Shown here: one piece after another, positions 1 through 8,166 of the stretch
Layout: each line of letters starts with the position of its first letter
Position numbering within the stretch: the first letter of the stretch is position 1
Source of the DNA: an uncultured Collinsella sp.
Lineage (GTDB): Bacteria; Actinomycetota; Coriobacteriia; Coriobacteriales; Coriobacteriaceae
Assembly (NCBI GenBank): GCA_900540905.1
Contig: UQHR01000011.1
Coordinates: forward strand, 1-54,980
DNA: 54,980 bases
Direction: 5' to 3'
Notes under the pieces: model-generated
What the model was told of the DNA's origin: nothing
What the model saw: the letters and a program-made list of their open reading frames with translations, nothing else
Databases searched by the model: none
Made by a program: the position numbers and the translations under genes

Positions 1-723
1 ATATCGGCGGTGCTGTTTCGCGATATTCAACAGTGCTCAAGCGAGCAAATACTCATACTTCCGTCGGTCATTTTCGGAAGTGCGGTGAAAAAACCGAGAT
101 CGACAGACCAGACCCCTGTTTTAGCTTTCCGCGACCTGCGGTTTTGTTGCCGAAATTCGGTTTATGCTCGGAGGTTTCCGATTTTTTCCCCGCACTTCCG
201 AAAAGCACGCTTAAACCGCGCGTCCCGAAGCGGAAAACCGCCGGATATTTGTTTCTCCCCAAATGAGATCCTTGTTTTGCCTGGCCGAATCTTACATCCA
301 AACAAAAAAAGAGGACCGACGCATCAGCCCTCTTCAGGTGTCGCCCGAAGGCTTCCAGCGCAATTGATTTAATTCTAATCGATATCACTTGTTTGACCAC
401 GATCACGTCAACCAGTAGAAGCCGCCCATGCTCGATCATTCCATTGCCGGGATGGTGCTTGGCCAGTACGTCACACATTGCATACATGAAAAAAGGGCAA
501 CACTCTCAGTTTGAAAGCGTCACCCTTAAAGTTCCCAAAGAGCTTTTGTACTGCGGGAAGATACTCTACACCATCTTCCCTTGATTGGCAGGTCGAAACA
601 GACACCATTGTGATTTCAAGCAGAAAGCGTTATATTAAGAATGCATTTGCACGTGGTGTTCGCACTATACGCTCAGATGCCATAGTTTACAAAGATGGCC
701 TTCTTCATAGACGCTAGGTGGGA
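1..723. other. Intergenic region with repeats and gene remnants
   Basis: No intact gene is visible. Positions 6-52 hold one copy of a short dispersed repeat that recurs near 2441 and 6172. Positions 71-95 and 178-204 form an imperfect inverted repeat around a segment with the ACCTGCGGTTTT motif also seen near 37210 and 38680. Minus-strand triplets from about 640 to 480 read as protein-like sequence (GVEYLPAVQKLFGNFKGDAF) of about 50 codons with no convincing start, probably the tail of a decayed gene. A small hairpin with AAGAGG/CCTCTT arms lies at about 308-335. Confidence 0.5.
6..52. repeat. Dispersed repeat copy 1
   Basis: Plus strand reads GGCGGTGCTGTTTCGCGATA, then TTCAACAGTGCTCAAGCGAG and CAAATACTCAT. 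It shares its left half with copy 3 and its right half with copy 2. The minus strand of the right half reads MSICSLEHC then stop, so it may be the 3' end of a former gene. Confidence 0.55.
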
Positions 724-2319
724 TTACTCACTAGTAGCCGATATGTCGAAGGCCTTCTTGTACTTAAGGAAATCATACATTCTAATAAGCCGTTTCAACT
801 CGCTATTACCGTGGATTATCTTACGATCATCCGTGATGAGCGCCCTCAGATACTCGAGCAACTCATTTAAATCGAGCTCATCCTCCTCAAGTAAAACTAA
901 CTTTTTAAATGCTTCCTCAAAGCCTTCGTTAGCTATAACAGACTTAACCGAGTATCTAATTCCCGAAAGATGATAGCTACCTTTTGCCTTTCGTAGGCTG
1001 TTGTTTAGAAAAGCATCTAAATCCTTCTTCTCATCTATTTCCTTTAGCATCCTTGGATTAAGAACTTCCCCTGAATACGCGCTTAAATACTTATACATGG
1101 GCAAACCACCCGAGTTAGAAGCAAGCAGCGCAGGAAGATATTCCTCGACGGCAAGTTTGGGAGCGACATGTTCATCATCAAACACGACATCGCGATATAA
1201 AAGCTCGGCTTTGACCATATGGCCGTGGCCCAAAGATGCATTTGCGACACCGATGCCCAGCACAAGATGCTGTCCCTCCGGAAGTCTCTCGAGGTCGCTA
1301 AAACTCGCTTCGACTACCAGAGAATCATTTGGCTCGCCCTTATCTGCCAGGGCGTAGATACTCCTGCGCAACTCACGAATGATCCTGGGCGAGAAGGAGC
1401 ATTTGGAATGTCCAATTGCTTCATACACTGCGCCAAAATCATTCGTCCTAATCGCGGTCATGCTTATCTCGCCAATACCCGGAAATGTAATCGAATGTGT
1501 CGAGGTTGCGTTTTCACCCCTAGTTAGGAAAATAAAACGCTCTTTGAGCAATACAAGATTATTTGAACCGAGGCAGCGCGAAATCGACATGAGGATAGCT
1601 TGGATATCGGGGTCGTTAAGGGAATAGCCGATAAAAATAATTGGGTATTCCATAAAAATAGTTAGCAACTTGGCTGCCAAGTAATCCTGGGTTTCGGCGA
1701 GTTTTGCGTAATCTGCCTCCTCAAGAACCATAGATTCAGGATTATCCATAGACCCGTGGATCTTATAGATTTCACCCATTTCAAAAGTTCTGTGAAAGAC
1801 AAGATCGTCCTGGCCTACAAAAACTTTAAACTCGGGAAACAGCGACTCCAGTAGACAGTCATAGTTGGTTGTAATGACTCCAGAAATACGCCGCCTGCCG
1901 ACCTCTCTCAAGATATCAAGTTCATGCGTCATATGGTCAGGTTTGAACGAGGATAACCTCTCGGCCGCCATAATCTTTAAAACAGATTTGCGCTGACGAA
2001 TGTCCTCTGCATGATCGTCTCTAAAAGAAGCGAAGCGAGGGTCCTCAAGAACAGCTATGCGCATATCCTTATCAAGCATCGTCGCGGCAGAGGGCAAAGC
2101 ACCATAATCAGGATTATCTGGACAGCGAGCAAGGTAGGAATCGAGTCGAAAAGGATCATCAGAAAGACGGGAGCAGAGGTGCCTTAACAAGCCGTCCCAA
2201 TCGTCGGTCCCCATATATCTACGGGAAAACCCCGAGCCAACGAATAAATAGGGGCTACGGCCCACCCCATTTATCAGACGGACAACGCTGTCTACAATGT
2301 CATCTCTTCCGACTTCCAT
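724..2319 (-). CDS. SIR2-like domain protein, probable NAD-consuming defence effector
   Basis: 531 residues. The N-terminal half is a SIR2-type Rossmann domain: the nucleotide-binding loop GSGFSRRY at about residues 28-35, TTNYD at 150-154 (catalytic-type Asn), KIHGS at 186-190 (catalytic-type His) and IFIGYSLNDPDI at 228-239. The C-terminal 200 residues are helical and charged and I do not recognise them. Such stand-alone SIR2 proteins in defence islands usually degrade NAD+ on phage infection; that role is inferred here. No HerA helicase, TIR gene or STAND domain is adjacent, so it is not an obvious Thoeris or Avs member. The ATG at 2319 follows a GGAGGCG ribosome site. The gene stands alone, about 450 bases from its next minus-strand neighbour. 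Confidence 0.85.
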   Translation of the reverse strand: MEVGRDDIVDSVVRLINGVGRSPYLFVGSGFSRRYMGTDDWDGLLRHLCSRLSDDPFRLDSYLARCPDNPDYGALPSAATMLDKDMRIAVLEDPRFASFRDDHAEDIRQRKSVLKIMAAERLSSFKPDHMTHELDILREVGRRRISGVITTNYDCLLESLFPEFKVFVGQDDLVFHRTFEMGEIYKIHGSMDNPESMVLEEADYAKLAETQDYLAAKLLTIFMEYPIIFIGYSLNDPDIQAILMSISRCLGSNNLVLLKERFIFLTRGENATSTHSITFPGIGEISMTAIRTNDFGAVYEAIGHSKCSFSPRIIRELRRSIYALADKGEPNDSLVVEASFSDLERLPEGQHLVLGIGVANASLGHGHMVKAELLYRDVVFDDEHVAPKLAVEEYLPALLASNSGGLPMYKYLSAYSGEVLNPRMLKEIDEKKDLDAFLNNSLRKAKGSYHLSGIRYSVKSVIANEGFEEAFKKLVLLEEDELDLNELLEYLRALITDDRKIIHGNSELKRLIRMYDFLKYKKAFDISATSE

Positions 2320-2767
2320 CTAACGCCTCCAAACAAGTCTACTTCCATAAGTATAGAACATATGTTTGATTTTTGCTAGAATTGCGAGACTTCATCGAAG
2401 ACAAAAGCTGCTCGACAATTGAAAATTCGAACCGCACAGGTGACCCAATATTCAGCAGTGCTCCGACGAGCAAATATTCATTTCGCGTCTCAGACAATCT
2501 AGCACAGCGGCATCAGTTAGAACGCCATGACTCTCTAGGAGTTCGATAAGTTGAGCGAAAGTCTAAAAATCTATCGCCAAGGTAACTCCTAAAATCAAAG
2601 AGCCGTTGCCGGCAACAACCGAACAACGACCCTCCTTTGTCATCGCCTCACTTAGAGTCAACGATGACTGTATCACTACCGACATAGTAACCTGTTTTCG
2701 TCGCTATTGCGGAGCATGCAGAACTACATTCAATGTCCGGGCAAATCGATTGGCCTGATTCGGCACG
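2320..2767. other. Intergenic region with a decayed minus-strand ORF and dispersed repeat copy
   Basis: On the minus strand, triplets from about 2683 to 2449 read MSVVIQSSLTLSEAMTKE, then a TAG near 2560, then TFAQLIELLESHGVLTDA and LDCLRREMNICSSEHC before a stop. The coding-like run broken by a stop suggests a small decayed gene. Its last codons coincide with the dispersed repeat (2449-2485) that also occurs near 6-52 and 6172-6215. I do not recognise the product. Confidence 0.4.
2449..2485. repeat. Dispersed repeat copy 2 (AATATTCA-CAGTG type)
   Basis: Plus-strand text begins AATATTCAGCAGTGCTC and continues with CGAGCAAATATTCAT. It matches copy 1 at 6-52 over about 35 bases and the core AATATTCAACAGTG of copy 3 at 6172-6215. 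All copies have the same orientation and lie in gaps between defence-type modules. Confidence 0.6.
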
Positions 2768-3265
2768 TCAGTCATTATTCTCCCCATCAACAAAATCAGC
2801 AAAGGTCAGCTGTTCACATCTTTTCATCGGACGGTAATCTCTAACTTTAGTTATATGGCATGCGGCGGTTCGGACTTTTTGCGTCCTCAAATTAATGACC
2901 TCTTTAATGGTCATATCGACACGCATTAGGTCGCCACTATTTAAGCGATACTCACCATCTCGCACGCGTTCGAGAAAATCACGGTCGTCTATTTGAACCT
3001 TATTGTATGTTCGTTGCTCGTCCTCGTAGCCCGACTCAAATGTATATCCGGAAACATCTCCACCGTAGGAACCAAATAACGGTCGAACCCAGATATTGTG
3101 GGACGAATACTCAACCGTCTCTTCTTGCGTTGCCTTTAAAGCTTCTTCTTTATATCTATCAAAATAAGTCGCCTCGCTTGAAGAAAAAGAAATAGCATCC
3201 TCTGAAGCCTTACTACCGGCAATCTTAATCTCAATCTCCCTCGAAGGCCTCTTGAAAGATTTCAT
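2768..3265 (-). CDS. Uncharacterised protein, C-terminal half of a TAG-split gene
   Basis: 165 residues from the ATG at 3265. It lies in the same reading frame as the upstream ORF 3739-3281, separated only by a TAG (3283-3281) and five sense codons. Its C-terminal part, with DFLERV, SGDLM and ITKVRDYRP, aligns with the C-terminal part of the intact protein at 31127-30252 (DFLGQL, GDDM, ITKVHDLRP). The two halves are therefore one gene in origin. There is no good ribosome site before ATG 3265, so separate translation would have to rely on coupling or on readthrough of the TAG. Function is unknown; the operon context with a membrane protein and a divergent KAP NTPase suggests defence. Confidence 0.65.
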   Translation of the reverse strand: MKSFKRPSREIEIKIAGSKASEDAISFSSSEATYFDRYKEEALKATQEETVEYSSHNIWVRPLFGSYGGDVSGYTFESGYEDEQRTYNKVQIDDRDFLERVRDGEYRLNSGDLMRVDMTIKEVINLRTQKVRTAACHITKVRDYRPMKRCEQLTFADFVDGENND

Positions 3266-3280
3266 CGGACCAGTGATGAC

Positions 3281-3739
3281 CTAAGAAAATTTCTCAGCGA
3301 TTTCTGGGGACTGGACTAGCGCGTGGATCTCAACAGGAACAACGACTGCGTCCGAACCCTCTCCATATACGAAAGTTCCATTGTCAGTTGGCTTATATTT
3401 AGAGATATGTCCTTTAACTTTTTTAATTATGTGCGCTATAGCAAATAGAACCTCCACAAGACCGCCGGCATTATTAATTGCAGATATAGCGTCACTGTTT
3501 AACGCGTCAACCAATCCGGGCACACAATGGATCACGAATTCCGTAATAAAAGAGCCTTCTTTAAATGGGCGCACTTTTATAGACGTATTTTCTAAGGTGC
3601 CCGACTCTTTTGCGACCTCTTTTATCAGTCCGTCAAATTGGCTTAGGAACTTAGAAAGGTCCTTGGCGTCCAGGCCTTCTTCGGGATCTACATCGACAAA
3701 GCGATATACGAGCGTTTGATTTTTTGTAGAAGTGTCCAT
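3281..3739 (-). CDS. Uncharacterised protein, N-terminal half of a TAG-split gene
   Basis: 152 residues, starting MDTSTKNQTLVYRF. The pattern is a beta strand, a helix (residues about 24-45), a second strand, then a helical stretch rich in Ile and Lys (about 93-112) and a short beta-rich end. The same layout is seen in the first 140 residues of the intact protein at 31127-30252: its TITFKFEG start, SRAVQASARELDP helix and GNNSVINI segment fall at equivalent places. The frame runs through a TAG at 3283-3281 into the next ORF. The start at 3739 is preceded by a GAGGACAAC site. It lies 32 bases after the membrane-protein gene, so the two are probably co-transcribed. Similarity was judged by eye. 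Confidence 0.7.
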   Translation of the reverse strand: MDTSTKNQTLVYRFVDVDPEEGLDAKDLSKFLSQFDGLIKEVAKESGTLENTSIKVRPFKEGSFITEFVIHCVPGLVDALNSDAISAINNAGGLVEVLFAIAHIIKKVKGHISKYKPTDNGTFVYGEGSDAVVVPVEIHALVQSPEIAEKFS

Positions 3740-3771
3740 GTTGTCCTCATACCCTTATAAGATCATGGGTC

Positions 3772-4419
3772 CTATTTCCTGCGACCGAAGCGTTTTATTC
3801 GAAAGCGATCGAGCGCAAAATTAAACGAAATAATAAAAACCAACGTAAACGTATAGATAACAAATTGATATATTTCAGATACCGAATCAGGCAAATAGAC
3901 CGCACAGAACGCTTCCGCGACAAGCACGGTAAGAAGCGTACACAACCCGATAAATACCATTCTTCCCACGTCAATGCGAAAGACATTCCGATACTTCCAA
4001 AGCAGAAAAACTGCGACACAATAGATAGCAAGAAGTGAGATTAAGCCTGGTATTAGATTCCAACAAAATAGAGAAAGAGCAACGGGAAACGTCCAAATGG
4101 CATTCCCCGACGCAACTGAATCCATAAACGTATAGCCTTTATCCCTCATTCCGTTTCTCTCCACGACAAGCTGGAGATAACTTCTCAATATCCATCCTGA
4201 AAATGATGCAAAATAGATAATGAACAATCGGTCGACAGACCACAAGGAATTATCCCCAAAGGCAAGCGTAAGGATGCGCGAGGCGACCGGAAGGGCCGCA
4301 GAGGTTAAAACCGTGATCAGGACATCGGAGGTTTCAAACCCACCGTCCCTGCCCTCTCGGGACTTGTTAACCATCAATCTCCCAACACAAATAGAAATCA
4401 GCATAAGCTCAAGCACCAT
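3772..4419 (-). CDS. Uncharacterised membrane protein, about six transmembrane helices
   Basis: 215 residues with hydrophobic segments at roughly 2-14, 37-55, 62-80, 107-136 (long, perhaps two helices), 150-172 and 180-200, and a basic C-terminal end (DRFRIKRFGRRK) that probably lies in the cytoplasm. I see no catalytic motif. It is the first gene of a minus-strand set with the TAG-split protein and faces the KAP NTPase gene across a 161-base gap, which must contain both promoters. Membrane partners are common for KAP ATPases and for abortive-infection effectors, so a role as a membrane-acting partner is possible but inferred. The start is uncertain because the ribosome site before 4419 is weak. 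Confidence 0.75.
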   Translation of the reverse strand: MVLELMLISICVGRLMVNKSREGRDGGFETSDVLITVLTSAALPVASRILTLAFGDNSLWSVDRLFIIYFASFSGWILRSYLQLVVERNGMRDKGYTFMDSVASGNAIWTFPVALSLFCWNLIPGLISLLAIYCVAVFLLWKYRNVFRIDVGRMVFIGLCTLLTVLVAEAFCAVYLPDSVSEIYQFVIYTFTLVFIISFNFALDRFRIKRFGRRK

Positions 4420-4580
4420 ACCACTTCACTGCGTATGGAAAATAGCAGGTCTAGGCATTGTTAAACACTTAAAGGGTAAAACCTACGGATGAAAGTTAGA
4501 CAAGAAGAAACCCTTCGATTCTATTTACAGAACGAATAAGACCGAAACGAAACCCCGCCCACAGAAAGAAGGCAGTCACC

Positions 4581-5939
4581 ATGAAACGAGCCGACGAAGA
4601 ACCTACACCGAAAGCAATTGAAAACGCTCTTACCCAAGACCCGCTTCACCGCAAGAGAGAAATCGAGGACTTTCTAAAGATGCTCATTGCGGTTGAGCCT
4701 CCGTATACCTTTGTCATTGATGCACCTTGGGGCTCTGGCAAGACATTCTTTGTAAAGCAAGTTGCGAGAGTCCTGCAAATGGCAAATCCGGCTCTCGATA
4801 TCAACCTAGAGACACTTAACGCGACGCTAGGAGAAACCGCGACAGAACTCCCCGCGACGCCATGTCTGCCCATTTATTTCAACGCATGGGAAGACGACCA
4901 TTTCGAGAATCCGATCTTGCCCATATTGGCCTCCATCGCTAATGCCGCAGACGAACAGAGCGTCAAGGGGGGAAAGGATTTCGGCAAGGGGGTCATTGGC
5001 GCCATAGAAGCGGCCGCTTCCCTTATCGGATATGGCGGTGACATCAATGGTGTCATTGAAAAATTCAGCGGAACCGATTTTCTCGAACAATACAAAAATG
5101 AGAAAGAACTTCGAGGCAAAATTGACGAACTCATTAAGACCAATCTTCCCGAGGTAGCCGACCGAGCCATCATCTTTATCGACGAACTCGACCGCTGCCG
5201 GCCCGAATTCGCAATAAAGGTACTCGAACAAACAAAAACGCTGTTTCAGCAAGACAACATCGTTGTAGTTTATTCGACCGACATTACGCAGCTTGCACAT
5301 TCCCTCCAGGGCGTATATGGCCCAAGATTCGACGGCAGAAAATACCTCGAGCGCTTCTACGACAAACGTCTTGAGCTAAATCCGATAAAACCGGCTGATT
5401 ACCTTCTGTATAAAGGAATCAATACAATGGATGGATATACCTTCATGGATATAACCATCGATTTGCTCGGCTACAAACAAGCCTCACTAAGAGCCTGCAA
5501 CAGGCTTATCGACTCTATAACAAATCTATCTAGATACATTGCTAACCACTGGGAGCACTTTGGGAATGGAAGGGTTCAGCATTTCCCAGACCAGGGTCTG
5601 CTTCCTGTAGTAAACATTCTCGCTTACTATGACCCGCTCGCCTGGCACGAAATGAAGACCAGTACTGGCTACGAAGCTGTCTACGAACTTGCGAAACACA
5701 GCGATCACTTCATCCAATATCTTGATGAAGTGATTGAATCGGTATGGGGAGCCAATAAAGATGAGCTTCCCTATAAGCAGGATATTGAAAATAGACGCAA
5801 GCGTTTTGTAGAAGATCTATCCGCGTTGATATACGGCAACAATGACAGGGACCCGCGGGTCAAAGAACTGGGCAATAGTGAACTTACCAGAATGTCTTTC
5901 AATCAGCAGCTATATCAGCGTCTGGCACCGCCATTGTAG
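4581..5939 (+). CDS. KAP family P-loop NTPase
   Basis: 452 residues. Walker A is APWGSGKT at about residues 48-55 and the KAP-type Walker B is IIFIDELDRCRPEFA at about 196-210, followed by sensor-like VVYSTDITQLAHS and the conserved YLERFYDKRLEL region. KAP NTPases are STAND-like ATPases, often membrane-linked, and several act in phage exclusion. The transmembrane insertion common in the family between Walker A and B is lacking here; the segment instead has a Gly/Ala-rich stretch near 130-155. The C-terminal 200 residues are alpha-helical with no known effector motif. The ATG at 4581 follows an AGAAGG site. It is transcribed away from the membrane-protein operon, and AT-richer codon use than the core genes suggests transfer. 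Confidence 0.88.
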   Translation: MKRADEEPTPKAIENALTQDPLHRKREIEDFLKMLIAVEPPYTFVIDAPWGSGKTFFVKQVARVLQMANPALDINLETLNATLGETATELPATPCLPIYFNAWEDDHFENPILPILASIANAADEQSVKGGKDFGKGVIGAIEAAASLIGYGGDINGVIEKFSGTDFLEQYKNEKELRGKIDELIKTNLPEVADRAIIFIDELDRCRPEFAIKVLEQTKTLFQQDNIVVVYSTDITQLAHSLQGVYGPRFDGRKYLERFYDKRLELNPIKPADYLLYKGINTMDGYTFMDITIDLLGYKQASLRACNRLIDSITNLSRYIANHWEHFGNGRVQHFPDQGLLPVVNILAYYDPLAWHEMKTSTGYEAVYELAKHSDHFIQYLDEVIESVWGANKDELPYKQDIENRRKRFVEDLSALIYGNNDRDPRVKELGNSELTRMSFNQQLYQRLAPPL

Positions 5940-6348
5940 AGCACCGAAGATCCATCAAGTGGCCTTGTGCGCAGCTCCATGACGACTGCATCCAGGCCCA
6001 AAGTGATGGCGCTCGATCACTTCGTCCGGAAAGATACAACCATCGCGGATAGAGGCGCATAATACGACCTGCATCAACATGAGCGAAGCCAACATGCAAC
6101 AGCGCTGCCAAGCCAGACGTTAGCAAATAGGCATTGGGGCCCATGTCGGCCACGGCGCCTAGGCTAATGCCACGGTGCTGCTTCACAATATTCAACAGTG
6201 GCTAATTAAACAAACACCGCATCCCACCAAAACGCTAGTGCCCAAGCCGTTCTAGCCAAAGAACAGCTTGGGCACACTCCATGAGACCACAGCAAGAGCC
6301 GCAACCGGACCTCGCGTCAGTAGCGGACACGCCCCATCCCGCCGGCAA
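5940..6348. other. Intergenic region with a probable gene remnant
   Basis: Between the KAP gene and the end of gajB. The minus strand from about 6195 to 5930 is open and protein-like at first (NIVKQHRGISLGAVADMGPN), but it resembles nothing I can name and shifts frame later, so it is probably decayed. Copy 3 of the dispersed repeat covers its start. Confidence 0.4.
6172..6215. repeat. Dispersed repeat copy 3
   Basis: Plus strand begins CGGTGCTGCTTCACAATATT and continues CAACAGTGG. It matches copy 1 (6-52, CGGTGCTGTTTCGCGATATT then CAACAGTG) with few changes over the first 30 bases and copy 2 only over the core. It lies just upstream of the Gabija genes' downstream end. Confidence 0.55.
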
Positions 6349-8166
6349 TCACCCCTCTCCGTCCATGACCGACCATCTCACAGGTTCAATGCCCGGAAGA
6401 GACGTTAGGCAAGAGGGGCAGGCAACCTGATAGTTCCCGTAATTTGTTCTGCGCTGCATCGAAGCGGAGACGTATACCGCTTTGCGGGCGCGAGTGACGC
6501 CGACGTACAGCAGGCCTATTTCCTCAATAAGCCCATCTGGCATTTTCTTCGCATCAGCAATCTGGCAACCTCGCGCAGAACGTAAGCATATACCAGCATT
6601 TTCGCAACGAGAGCAAATCCCTCCAGGCCAATCGAAACGCGTAACGCCCGGAATGAAAACGGTGTCCCACTCGAGCCCCTTAGCGGAGTGAACGGTCATC
6701 ATGGAGATGCCCACATCAAGGTAATCGGAGAAACGTCGCAGGGAGCCCTCGGAAAAGATACTAACGATATAGTCGAAGCGCTCCGAAGGTCCCATCGCGA
6801 CGCAGTCATTTTTAAGATGTTTCCGCAGCGCTCCAAGAAGCATGGCATAGGACCGCCAATACTCGAATCTCCTGGAGCCAGTCAGCAGCTCATCAGAGAT
6901 GGAGTCGATTATTTTGTCCGCAGCAGACCGGCTGACGCCCTTTTCTCCAGACACTGCATCGGTAATCCTGGATAAAGCAAACGCATTGAATTCGATGAAC
7001 CCCCGACTTGTATCCGAGAAGAGTCCGTTGAAGTAAGAGATACCTTCTTTAGCAAGCTCTTCCATAATGAGGTCGGCAAGGGCACCACGCTTACGAACAA
7101 GAATCACAATCCTCCCGCCACTGCTTTGAGCGAGCGCCGTCACCTTGGAAACGATGGCAGTCGCTTCGTCTTGTTGAGTAGAGCCAACAAATATGGGAAG
7201 TCGGGGCGTACCGCTGGCAATGGTGCCCTTCATGTTGGAGCGAATCGCAGCACCGAGCTCTCCGACGATAGATCTCCCAGAAAACCTATGGTTATGCTCG
7301 AGTTCCAACGGCGTTAGACGCAGGTCGGTAGTGGCCTTTGCCTTTAAGCCTTCCATTGCACCAATAAAACCATAGACACGCTGAATGGGGTCGCCGAACA
7401 TGCAGATCCCCGACTCTTCAGGAAGCAGACCCCTTAGGAAGACATAGCACAACGCATTCGTGTCCTGTACCTCGTCGACAAGCACAACAGGATATGCTGC
7501 CGACAGATAAGACCTTAACTTGGGAAAATGAGCGAGCAATTCAATTGCAAGGGAAATCATTGCGGAGTATGGCAATAGACCGTTCGATGCAAACCTTTCC
7601 TTGATGATCCTATTAAAGGAAAACATCACATGCCTCAAGTCCATTTCCTGACCGTTTCTCATGAAGCGGAGGAAGTCGTCAACGGCATTCTTTTCATCCC
7701 AGGTCAGCCTGCCACCTCGCGAAACCAGCTCGCTAACGGCGCTGTTGTCATCAACCATAGAGAGCTCGTCAACGTTCACTAGGAGCGAAAGCGATTTCCA
7801 GTATCTGCGTAGCAGAGCCCAAGCAAAGCCGTGGAAGTTGGTCGCCATGACGCTGTCTTCAAAACGCTTGGCGACGGGATCAGGAAGCGCCGACATAGTG
7901 GCGCCCAAATCCGTACGCATCCTCCGCGCGGCGGCGACGCTAAAGGTCAGGGCCAAAATCCTTTTTGGCGGATGGACTTCGCCAGATGCCAGCAGCCAGC
8001 AAGCCCGCCCAGTCATCACTGTGGTTTTCCCGTAGCCTGCCGGCGCCTCCACGAACACCCTCTTCGATGGCGAGAAAATCGCGGAGCACTGCGATGAATC
8101 CCCACCACAGCGCGCCTCAATCTTGGCTCTAACACTATCCCGCAGGTCAGTCTGACTAATCAGCAT
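6349..8166 (-). CDS. gajB: Gabija defence protein GajB, UvrD/Rep-like helicase
   Basis: 605 residues from ATG 8166. Superfamily 1 helicase motifs are in order: Walker A APAGYGKTT (about 41-49), motif II VLVDEVQDTNA, motif V SAKGLEWDTVFIPG, and motif VI LLYVGVTRARKAVYV. A four-cysteine cluster (CSRCENAGIC and a Cys at RSARGC) sits between motifs V and VI. In Gabija, GajB binds the GajA tetramer, senses or unwinds DNA ends, and supports GajA cleavage. This protein is somewhat longer than the roughly 500 residues of the characterised GajB. The start is chosen at 8166 because it overlaps the gajA stop in ATGCTGA, which implies translational coupling; an in-frame upstream codon at 8205 lies deep in gajA. 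Confidence 0.9.
   Translation of the reverse strand: MLISQTDLRDSVRAKIEARCGGDSSQCSAIFSPSKRVFVEAPAGYGKTTVMTGRACWLLASGEVHPPKRILALTFSVAAARRMRTDLGATMSALPDPVAKRFEDSVMATNFHGFAWALLRRYWKSLSLLVNVDELSMVDDNSAVSELVSRGGRLTWDEKNAVDDFLRFMRNGQEMDLRHVMFSFNRIIKERFASNGLLPYSAMISLAIELLAHFPKLRSYLSAAYPVVLVDEVQDTNALCYVFLRGLLPEESGICMFGDPIQRVYGFIGAMEGLKAKATTDLRLTPLELEHNHRFSGRSIVGELGAAIRSNMKGTIASGTPRLPIFVGSTQQDEATAIVSKVTALAQSSGGRIVILVRKRGALADLIMEELAKEGISYFNGLFSDTSRGFIEFNAFALSRITDAVSGEKGVSRSAADKIIDSISDELLTGSRRFEYWRSYAMLLGALRKHLKNDCVAMGPSERFDYIVSIFSEGSLRRFSDYLDVGISMMTVHSAKGLEWDTVFIPGVTRFDWPGGICSRCENAGICLRSARGCQIADAKKMPDGLIEEIGLLYVGVTRARKAVYVSASMQRRTNYGNYQVACPSCLTSLPGIEPVRWSVMDGEG

Noticed and set aside
724..2319. Thoeris or Avs system at the SIR2 gene
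   Set aside because: No TIR gene, SLOG domain or STAND ATPase domain is associated; the C-terminal domain is unlike them.
3266..3283. Selenocysteine or pyrrolysine at the split gene's stop
   Set aside because: The stop is TAG, not TGA, so selenocysteine does not apply. No pyrrolysine genes are visible, and TAG ends normal genes here such as clpP.
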